This document shows, piece after piece, positions 10,254 to 64,000 of a DNA stretch of 64,000 bases. Every line of letters starts with the position of its first letter. The first letter of the stretch is position 1. Both the position numbers and the translations under genes were made by a program. The DNA lies in contig CM060105.1 in NCBI GenBank assembly GCA_030522415.1, positions 19,652,777 through 19,716,776 on the forward strand, read 5' to 3'. The notes under the pieces were generated by a model that had not been told where the DNA came from, searched no databases, and saw only the letters and a list, made by a program, of their open reading frames with translations. Origin of the DNA: Channallabes apus (Eukaryota; Chordata; Actinopteri; Siluriformes; Clariidae).

Positions 10254-11867
10254 TGGTGTGAAAAACTATTTGCCCCCCTCCTGATTTCTTATTCTTTTGC
10301 ATGTTTGTCACACAAATTGTTTCTGATCATCAAACACATTTAACTATTAGTCAAAGATAACACAAGTAAACACAAAATGCAGTTTTTAAATGAGGGGTTT
10401 TATTATTTAGGGAGAAACAAAATCCAAACCTACATGGCCCTGTGTGAAAAAGTAATTGCCCCCTGAACCTAATAACTGCTTGGGCCACCCATAGCAGCAA
10501 TAACTGCAATCAAGCGTTTGCGATAACTTGCAACGAGTCTTTTACAGCACTCTGGAGGAATTTTGGCCCACTCATCTTTGCAGAATTGTTGTAATTCAGC
10601 TTTATTTGAGGGTTTTCTAGCATGAACCACCTTTTTAAAGTCATGCCACAACATCTCAATAGGATTCAGGTCAGGACTTTGACTAGGCCACTCCAAAGTC
10701 TTCATTTTGTTTTTCTTCAGCCATTCAGAGGTGGATTTGCTGGTGTGTTTTGGGTCATTGTCCTGCTGCAGCACCCAATATCGCTTCAGCTTGAGTTGAC
10801 GAACAGATGACCGGACATTCTCCTTCAGGATTTTTTGGTAGACAGTAGAATTCATGGTTCCATCTATCACAGCAAGCCTTCCAGGTCCTGAAGCAGCAAA
10901 ACAACCCCAGACCATCACACTACCACCACCATATTTTACTGGTATGATGTTCTTTTTCTGAAATGCTGTGTTACTTTTACGCCAGATGTAACGGGACACG
11001 CACCTTCCAAAAAGTTAATCTTTTGTCTCGTCGGTCCACAAGGTATTTTCCCAAAAGTCTTGGCAATCATTGAGATGTTTTTTAGCAAAATTGAGATGAG
11101 CCTTAATGTTCTTTTTGCTTAAAAGTGGTTTGTGCCTTGGAAATCTGCCACGCAGGCCGTTTTTACCCAGTCTCTTTCTTATGGTGGAGTCGTGAACACT
11201 GACCTTAATTGAGGCAAGTGAGGCCTGCAGTTCTTTAGATGTTGTCCTGGGTTCTTTTGTGGCCTCTCGGATGAGTTGTCTCTGCGCTCTTGGGGTAATT
11301 TTGGTCGACCGGCCACTCCTGGGAAGGTTCACCACTGTTCCATGTTTTTACCATTTGTGGATAATGGCTCTCACTGTGGTTCGCTGGAGTCCCAAAGCTT
11401 TAGAAATGGCTTTATAACCTTTACCAGACTGATAGATCTCAATTACTATTGTTCTCATTTGTTCCTGAATTTCTTTGGATCTTGGCATGATGTCTAGCTT
11501 TTGAGGTGCTTTTAGTCTACTTCTCTGTGTCAGGTAGCTCCTATTTAAGTGATTTCTTGATTGAAACAGGTGTGGCAGTAATCAGGCCTGGGGGTGACTA
11601 CAGAAATTGAGCTCAGGTGTGATAAACCACAGTTAAGTTATTTTTTAACAAGGGGGGCACTCACTTTTTCACACAGGGCCATGTAGATTTGGAGTTTTTT
11701 TTCTCTCTTAATAACGTAAACCTTCATTTGAAAACTGCATTTTGTGTTCAATTATGTTATCTTTGACTAATAGTTAACGGTTTTTGATGAGCAGAAACAT
11801 TTAAGTGTGACAAACATGCAAAAGAATAAGAAATCAGGAAGGGGGCAAATAGTTTTTCACACCACTG
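10251..11867 (-). mobile_element. Tc1/mariner-type transposon with IR/DR ends
   Basis: A 1617-bp element bounded by TA. The inverted ends are about 210 bp and begin CAGTGGTGTGAAAAACTATT. Each arm holds an outer repeat and a related inner one (CTGTGTGAAAAAGTAATTG in the left arm). This is the inverted/direct repeat architecture known for Sleeping Beauty-like fish elements. It carries one transposase reading frame on the minus strand. It sits inside a (TA)n tract, in what would be an intron of the antisense SET locus. Confidence 0.95.
10469..11488 (-). pseudogene. Tc1-type transposase with two nonsense codons
   Basis: A DDE transposase that would be 339 residues. It starts MPRSKEIQEQ with an N-terminal paired-like helix-turn-helix (SKALGLQRTTVRA) and an RSGR linker. 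The catalytic core has WTDETK, then QQDNDPKHTS, then SPDLNPIE, with 34 residues between the second Asp and the Glu (DD34E). The whole frame is kept without a frameshift. It is stopped only by a TAA after IIHKW, near 11350, and a TAA after DETKD, near 11015. Few lesions suggest recent activity of the family. Confidence 0.9.
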
Positions 11868-11869
11868 TA

Positions 11870-12139
11870 TATATAATTAAGAGGCATTTTTGTTAGGTAT
11901 GAAAAAGCAGAGCACAACACGTTAACTCCAGCTGATATTTAGTGCATGAAGAGAGTGAATGTTTAATGATCTTCATCATGCTGAGTCTCCTCCTCCTCCT
12001 CCTAACTGCATTAAACTACTCAGTTCTAATTAGCTGCATTGTGCTCGCACTAGTTACTAAGTCATGTAATACAAGCAGAAAAGAAAAAAAACATCTGCAC
12101 AAGTAAAACGCTGCTATATTAGTAAATGTATCTGCTTAC
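11870..12139. other. Non-coding stretch between Tc1 and promoter
   Basis: A short unique stretch with a (TCC)n-like run at 11988-12002. On the minus strand it would be the first intron of the antisense gene. Nothing coding was seen. Confidence 0.5.
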
Positions 12140-12180
12140 CTGTGTGTTTTGATGCTCCGTCCTCGCCACGCTGTTGCTCC
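12140..12180 (-). other. Possible untranslated first exon of antisense gene
   Basis: Directly downstream (minus direction) of the NRF1-site array is a GC-rich segment ending AAAACACACAG with a consensus donor GTAAGC at 12139. No start codon is needed here. The 5' limit is unknown. Confidence 0.35.
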
Positions 12181-12182
12181 AG

Positions 12183-12310
12183 TTAAACTGCGCATGTGCT
12201 CCAGACGGCATTTAACTGTTAAACTGCGCATGTGCTCCAGACGGCATTTAACTGTTAAACTGCGCATGTGCGCCAGACGGCATTTAACCGTTAAACTGCG
12301 CATGTGCAGA
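12183..12310 (-). promoter_or_regulatory. Four tandem 36-bp units with NRF1-like sites
   Basis: The word CTGCGCATGTGC recurs at 12188, 12224, 12260 and 12296, exactly 36 bp apart, within units reading CAGACGGCATTTAACTGTTAAA. TGCGCATGTGC is close to the NRF1 consensus (TGCGCATGCGC). NRF1 sites lie in CpG-island promoters close to the transcription start. The third unit carries the best match (TGCGCATGTGCGC). Confidence 0.7.
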
Positions 12311-12324
12311 CTGAGCTCTGAGCC

Positions 12325-12500
12325 GGTTAGAGCCCCCGCCCCGCTCCGAGCCCGTCAGAAGCCCCGCCCCGCTCGGCTCCGAAGCCCCGCCCCGCTCCGA
12401 AGCCCCGCCCCGCTCCGAAGCCCCGCCCCGCTCCGAAGCCCCGCCCCGCTCGGCTCCGAAGCCCCGCCCCGCGTCTCGCCCCTCAAAAACAGCCAATCAG
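12325..12500 (-). promoter_or_regulatory. Tandem GC boxes and CCAAT box (CpG promoter)
   Basis: About seven copies of CCCCGCCCCGCTCCGAAG, 18-bp period with a 23-bp variant, each holding an Sp1-type GC box. A CCAAT box (AGCCAATCAG) lies just beyond, at about 12489-12498. Read on the minus strand the order is CCAAT, GC boxes, NRF1 sites, then a splice donor, a classic promoter layout. The 170-codon open frame across this array is a by-product of the repeat. Confidence 0.7.
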
Positions 12501-12778
12501 AAGGATTCCCGGCAAAATGTATGTTCGAGTGTATGAAATTGCAATACTGGTCCGATATCTGGAGGGCGCTGCTCCGATACACTGGAATACACTCAGAAAT
12601 CAGGTTACGGGTTAAAATGGACTTTCAAAGAAAATGCAAATTTATGCTATTTAGACACTGACAAATGCCAATACACTCTCGGAATTACGCGGACTTCGGC
12701 ATAGTCCGGCTAATCCTATGAGGTCCGGATAGCCCAGGTAAGGAGTCAGGTGTAATGTCCGGGTATACCATAAAAACC

Positions 12779-12780
<2 letters not shown>
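12500..12780. other. Non-coding stretch upstream of promoter
   Basis: Unique sequence followed by GTCCGGGTATACCATAAAAAC next to the (CA)n. This resembles, in reverse, the stretch at 1828-1860 beside another (CA)n. No gene was seen. Confidence 0.4.

Positions 12781-12848
<68 letters not shown>
12781..12848. repeat. (CA)n microsatellite
   Basis: A perfect CA run of 34 units. The cysteine/valine open frames over it are artefacts. Confidence 0.95.
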
Positions 12849-12849
<1 letters not shown>

Positions 12850-13082
12850 CCTCTTGAGTTGTTAAAATTGTTATTCTGATTGCTAGTGCTTCTAAAATCA
12901 TTGAAGACTCCATGCTGGCATGACAGATAATTTTCTGGAAGGGGTCAGACTTTATTTTACAATCACTTGGCAAACTACACAATAGATCATAGCGCTAAAT
13001 CAATTTCTGCCATTTGTGAGTTAGAAAGTGTGTGGGTGAGAGTTTCTCTGAGCACTAAGTGATTCTTGCTGGGTAAAAAGGA

Positions 13083-13690
13083 CATACATACATACATACA
13101 TACTGTACATACTGTACATACATACATACATACATACATACATACATACATACATACATACATACTGTACATACATACATACATACATACATACATACAT
13201 ACTGTACATACATACATACATACATACATACATACATACTGTGCATACATACATACATACATACATACATACTGTGCATACTGTACATACATACTGTACA
13301 TACATACATACATACTGTACATACTGTACATACATACATACATACATACATACATACATACTGTACATACATACATACATACATACATACATACATACTG
13401 TACATACATACATACATACATACATACATACATACATACATACATACATACTGTACATACATACATACATACATACATACTGTGCATACTGTACATACAT
13501 ACTGTGCATACTGTACATACATACATACATACATACAGTACATACATACATACATACATACATACTGTACATACATACATACATACTGTACATACATACA
13601 GTACATACAGTACATACATACATACTGTACAGTACAGTACATACATACATACATACATACATACATACATACATACATACATACATACAA
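13083..13690. repeat. (CATA)n tract with CTGTA and CAGTA insertions
   Basis: About 600 bp of CATA units interrupted again and again by CATACTGTACATAC and, towards the right end, CATACAGTACATAC. I count about 16 TACTGTA, about 5 TACAGTA and several TACTGTG variants. A 4-bp unit with 5-bp insertions has no stops in most frames, so several 150-230 codon open frames arise on both strands without meaning. Confidence 0.95.
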
Positions 13691-15609
13691 TTGATTTAAT
13701 TGATTAAAAAGTGTATATATGTTGAGCATAATTGAACTGAGTTCATATTATTGTTCTCGAATGGCTGTCTGTGTAACATGTATGATATATGCTAAGCAAA
13801 GTGTGAACATGTTTGCTTTTGGATATTTTAATTTTGTAACTTTTTAATATGAAAGTTTTTTGTTCTTTTCTAATGTCACATTTGGTGAATCATCACACTA
13901 AATATAACCTGAGATAATTGAGATGTCTGCCTGTCTTCCTACTTCTGCATGGCAATGGGTGGTAAAGCATCAGTCGGGATATAAATTTGCAATCTCCGGA
14001 TGATAGGGATGGGGTACTGATGATCTGTAGAAACAGGGATGAACAGTAACAAGAAAAAAACAGGTCAGTTTTAAGTTTATTCCCAAAGAGCCGCTCATAA
14101 GACAGTACCAGATAAACGGATGAATAACGGTGGTAAATCAGTTTCTTGTGCTCTTGCTATAGAGTGAGACTACTGTATATACAAAGCCTGTCATCAAGCC
14201 ATGCTTAAGCCCATGAGGAAAGCCTCTAACTTTAAATTGCTTAGCCATTTGATCAGATTGGATTCTAAATTGCTTTTAAGTCTCTCGACATAAAAGTATC
14301 TGTGCCTTATCCACCCCTGTAGCTCAATGAGGCTGAAAAGAATGCCTGCAAGGAATGCACTGTGTGTTGGAGAGAATAAGGCTTTTTTTTTATGTTGCAC
14401 GACATCCCAAATGAGGCATGTAATGCCCCTTCGCGAAAAGAAAAAAAAGAATAAAACCCTCGGCTTAGAACAGATAAGCGTAAATCTGAGATTGTTGTAG
14501 CACATTTCTTGTTCATGAGAATTATGATGTCCTCCCTAAAAAAAAAAAAAAAAAAAAAAAAACACAGCACTGACAAATCTCTATGTTTGGCGGAACTCCA
14601 TGTGGTGCAAGATCAATCCTTCACTTTCATCTGGTTCTGTGGAGGATACCTAGAAGGGGCTCCAGACAATAAGCCCTCAGATCTCCATCATTACCCTACA
14701 CTGTCCAGCATGGGTCACTTCATATGAGGCAGAAAGCACTGCATGCCGACCTCAGCGTATGGTGTGGACTCGTGAAAAACAGGAAAGACTGGGTTGTTTT
14801 GTGAAAGCTTTTGAGATGAGGACGTGACCAGGAATTTCAGTGATGGATGGTGTATCTAGTTAATGATGTTCACAAGGATTGGCCTTGTAATTAAATTGCT
14901 TCATTCTTTGCTCTCTGGCCATTCCATCAGGAATTTCTACAGAACCAGTCCCAGACAAAAACCAGCCGCTCCATGTCAGTCTGTTAAAATGTCAACCAAG
15001 CAAAGCTTTTACTGTGTATTAATAGGGGACTAAAAAAAGACTGTAGGGTGACTTGTGGCAGAGGAAGACTAGTGTGAAATAGCAATGTTGGATACTTCAT
15101 CCTCAGGTGTACAGCAATTCAGCCATGCCAGCCAAGACTTATTACAGTATGTGGCAGCCTTGTAACATCTATGAACCATGTGCCATAATTTCCCAAATCT
15201 GTATAGCTCTTCCTATCATTTGCATTCACTTGGACAAAAGGGGAGGGATGGAGAAGGAAATCTCATTACCAATTTGGAAATGATTTCGCACAGATATTTT
15301 TTTTCCCCCTGAAAAGCAGAAACAATAAACTGCAGGAAATCTCTGACCCTGTGGCTGTAAGCAATTGGAGGCTGGTTTCTCATAGCTGATAAGTAGATTA
15401 AAAAAAATTGTATCTGTGAATAAAACACATGCTTTACTGGCAGACCTCTTGCTAATTATGTTCCGTCCCTAGTTAGCCCATGACCTTTCTTATTATTTAC
15501 ACAGGCCTTTGAAGTTCACTGGATGATTAAACAGAATGCATGGTGGGGTTTGTAATGAACCTGCTGTTTATATAGGAGACAGCCAAGCAATGTACTTATA
15601 CTGTGTGTG

Positions 15610-15665
<56 letters not shown>

Positions 15666-16222
15666 GCATTAAATACTAAAAAATAATAATCCTTATTAAC
15701 GCTTATTTAATTAACAAATGGTTGTAAATCCATCAGTCAACATAATGCGTTATCATTGGCACATTCTTGTAACATTTTTACTGGAATCAAATATTTAACC
15801 TTTTTAATTAATCCAAGGTACATGATAGGGAAAAATAAAGCTCAAAGACTTGACTTGAAAACAATAGATTTCCCAGCAATGTTTTCCCAATCTGTGAAAA
15901 AAAGCCCTTTAACCGTAACCGTTACCGTAACATTCGTACATTATTTATCAGCTTTTCTTTCAGAACATGCAGAACATATATTTTTCACAGTATTTGCTCA
16001 TAAAAATGATCTTAGTCTGTGATTTGAGGTTAGTCCTGGACATTTTTACCTATTCGATCATTATTAAATAAATTGCTGATCTTTGGAGTCAAAGCTGTAT
16101 TTTTATTGACAGAAAATGAAAATCAGTTTGACATGAAATGACATGAAATATACAGTAAATCTACCTATCAGGTTTGTTTAAGTGCCTGATTAAAAAGGAG
16201 GATCTGAGACATGATATAGACA

Positions 16223-16271
<49 letters not shown>

Positions 16272-17821
16272 ATATATATAGTACTTTGGTCAGTTTTTGT
16301 CACATTCCGATTTTTATTTAAATTATTACTATTCAATTCAGCAACTGATTATATTCTGTACTATCCTGGTGTCCTATGTCCTGTGGATAGCCATGGTACC
16401 CTGTGACACCTTCAAAAATTACACAAAGTGGAAAGGATGCAGACATCCTGGGTGGGAAAAACAAACGTTTCATAGCTTTTTCATGCTGTCAAAAGTATTC
16501 CTTTATTTTATTTTTTTTTACTCTCCAACTTTGAATCTTTATTCCTTAGGACGATGACGTAGTATAGTGCACATACTGTAATTATTGTAATCAGCAGCTT
16601 ATGTCTAGTTTGTCAGAGAGCATGATAAGTATGCCTTCCAGCTTGCAGCTTATTTTTTTTCTCCACATTTTTTCCCTGATAAAATGGACCGTATGGTCAA
16701 TTGTGGATGTTCCAGCTCTGTCTCTACAATTTGGTCCAGGTGCTTGAGGTTACTATTGATCTTTATTGATCGTGTGGCTGTGGCCTCACCTGCAGGCTAA
16801 TTCTGTCTATTGCTTCTTCCACTGACATTTTTATTTCCATGCCTCACCTTTATCAAGAAAGGCCATAAAGCAAACCTTCAAAGAGCTCCAGTCCTCCCTG
16901 GTCCTTGGTAAATCACTCTCCAGCCCAGGCACTTTATGGCGCAGGTAGACAAGCACTGAGTTCGACATCTCATGAAGTCATCCAAAGGCAAACTACATTG
17001 ATGTTTTATTTTTAAGAAAGTGCTCCACGAACATCACTGGGCTAGAAAAGACCATCAAAGAGAATCAGTCATGTTGAAAATATGCTGCAAAACTGGAAAA
17101 AATTAATTGCAGGTATATTTTCAATAGATTCTGCTTTGAAGCTGCAAAAGCTGTTTCAAAGCAGAATATAGATGCACCCAGTAGACATAATGTCACTGCT
17201 GCCCCTGTGGCACCAGAAATGGGGTAGATTTATTTTTTTTTTTTAGAAAGCTGAAGAGAATATTGGACTAAGAAAAAAGGCACCGGCTTTTTACCCTGAC
17301 CCACTTTCCTAAGCAAGCATGTCTCTGAAGCAGGCTATCTTTTTCGGTCACTTCTCGCTTTGCTCTACGCAGCAGTTTTTTTCTGCTGAAGCCATCAGGA
17401 GTGGCAATCATTTACTGTCCATCATCCTTGATACATTTACCTCCCTCTGAGTGCTTTAAGGCAAACGTGGCAAATGGGAATAGAGGAATACCGATTAAGG
17501 AAATGATCATTTTATTTGATGGGTTAGGGTTAGGGTCGTTTCTAGTCACCACATTGTCTTAAGTGCTTATATCAGCATTAACTGAACTCTCCGGATTAAA
17601 TCTTTCAAATGTAACACCATTCAAATGCTGTACGTTTCATCAGTTGTTTTTTAAATACCTCAAAGTTCCTTACTGGTGTAAGTGAGTCAGTAAAATGAGT
17701 ATGGAGTGTCCAATCATGTTATATTGTCATTAAACATTATAATATTAATACTGTAAAAAAATATTTAGGAGTATACTTTAAATTTTACATAAATCTGACA
17801 AAAATATTTTCTTTCTAACAG
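13691..17821. other. Presumed thsd7a intron 1, mostly unannotated
   Basis: No exon was recognised. It contains a poly-A run near 14538-14560, a (TA)n and poly-T tract at about 15614-15665, a (CA)n at 16224-16269 and a TTAGGG-like run at 17521-17536. The 3' end carries a weak pyrimidine tract and TTTCTAACAG, the acceptor of the first visible thsd7a exon. The first exon (signal peptide) of thsd7a was not found upstream in the window. Confidence 0.6.
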
Positions 17822-63113
<45,292 letters not shown>

Positions 63114-63333
63114 GTCAGGCTAAATTGCATTCTGGGGTCGTGATTTAGTTTAGTTTTTTTTTTTTTTCAATTGCTTGTTGTAGAAAAGCTTTCCTTAATT
63201 ATTTTGTTTAGATCCTGCCTGGCTCAGTCCTTGTTCTTTCTCTTTTGCATTTCCCTGGTTGTCAGGTGTCTAGAGTGCTGAGCCCATTGTGGCTTATAAT
63301 TAAAGGCAACAGGGAGATGACACAGCTTGCTAT

Positions 63334-63368
<35 letters not shown>

Positions 63369-63369
63369 G

Positions 63370-63403
<34 letters not shown>

Positions 63404-64000
63404 TCTGTCTCCTCTATTGTTTGCAAGGACTGAATGGTGCCACATGCCCCTGTCACGGTGCAGACTCAGAGGAAATATTACCTCTCTTCTTTGTTCTCCA
63501 CTGTTCAAATTGTCGTGCACTGCCCTGGCTCCACCTTATAAGCTCAAAGATTTTGATCAGATATGAGAAAAAATAATCTTAGAAGAAAACAAACAAATAA
63601 ACAAACAAATAAATAAAACAGCGCAGCCTATGGTAACTATGGTTACAACCCTCCCTTATATGCTTTTAACTCCCAAACATCAATGACTTGTTCTGATGGA
63701 AAGTTATACATTTAAAAACCCTCTAATAGGTTGCACATATTTAAATAAAGAGCCTAATATATCTTTTTTTTCTGAGTGGGTCTGTGGAAAGTTAAAGTGG
63801 ACCTTTGCTGCAGTCTGAGAACACCTGTGGTACTGTAGATGCCGCATTGCTATGATATGCTTTAGTTCTTCTCATTAAAATAGAAGGCAGCGTGCTGTAA
63901 CTGAAATTTGGATAATGAGTTATACCTGGCTTCGCTTTCCTCCCACAGTCCAAAGACATGTGCATTAGGCTAACTGGCGTTCCCAAATTGCCCATAATGT
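63114..64000 (+). other. thsd7a intron, runs off the window
   Basis: It holds a (CT)n tract with GTCTGT interruptions at 63337-63411, an (AAAC/AAAT) run near 63585-63620, and at the end a SINE-A fragment. No exon was seen. Confidence 0.75.
63925..64000 (+). mobile_element. SINE-A fragment at window end
   Basis: CTTTCCTCCCACAGTCCAAA then CTGGCGTTCCCAAATTGCCC follow the family middle part. The head is missing and the tail is cut by the window edge. Confidence 0.8.

Noticed and set aside
12149..12661. 170-codon open frame over the GC-box array
   Set aside because: Repeats of CKLRMCSRRHLT and APLRSP type come from the 36-bp and 18-bp tandem units. The layout fits a promoter and not a protein.
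12987..13729. Open frames of 150-231 codons on both strands
   Set aside because: They are pure products of the stop-free CATA repeat (Tyr-Val-Cys-Met or His-Thr-Tyr-Ile cycles) with no non-repeat coding sequence attached.

Overview
The window is animal nuclear DNA from a ray-finned (teleost) fish. It shows spliced genes with GT-AG introns, an AT-rich background, many microsatellites, and fish-type mobile elements (Tc1/mariner, mariner, an RTE-type LINE, tRNA-headed SINEs, hAT-type MITEs). The heavy Tc1 load would suit a catfish-like species, but that is a guess. There is no prokaryotic or viral gene content.

The main gene is thsd7a (thrombospondin type-1 domain-containing 7A) on the + strand. 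Twenty consecutive internal coding exons run from 17822 to 63113. They join in one frame without a break to give 1393 codons, from the first TSP1 repeat to near the end of the extracellular TSP1 array. The first (signal peptide) exon lies before the window or was not found. The exons for the last TSP1 repeats, the membrane helix and the tail lie after 64000. One exon is only 6 nt long. The first visible exon carries an arginine/proline-rich hexapeptide expansion not present in my recollection of mammalian THSD7A.

The first 17.8 kb is presumably thsd7a intron 1 or upstream DNA. It holds traces of a minus-strand SET-domain (KMT5A-like) gene between about 12.5 and 2.5 kb. A tandem NRF1-site and GC-box promoter precedes a string of exon-like blocks with good splice sites. 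The exon for the first half of the SET domain is not found, and some blocks have stops or phase conflicts, so the locus is probably decayed. An RTE-type LINE (5.7-8.76 kb) and a Tc1 element (10.25-11.87 kb) lie in its introns. A 0.6 kb CATA-type microsatellite follows at 13.1-13.7 kb.

The thsd7a introns hold decayed Tc1 and mariner copies, at least nine copies or fragments of one tRNA-headed SINE family (SINE-A), a second SINE (SINE-B) nested in a SINE-A, a composite SINE built from LINE ends, fold-back MITEs and microsatellites.

The most striking genome-scale signal is the word TACAGTA/TACTGTA. I count roughly 85 copies outside the CATA tract, against about 12 expected from composition. Several sit where a 5-bp CAGTA or CTGTA has been inserted after a TA in otherwise perfect repeats. 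This matches the known excision footprint of Tc1/Sleeping Beauty-type transposons, and none falls in a thsd7a exon.
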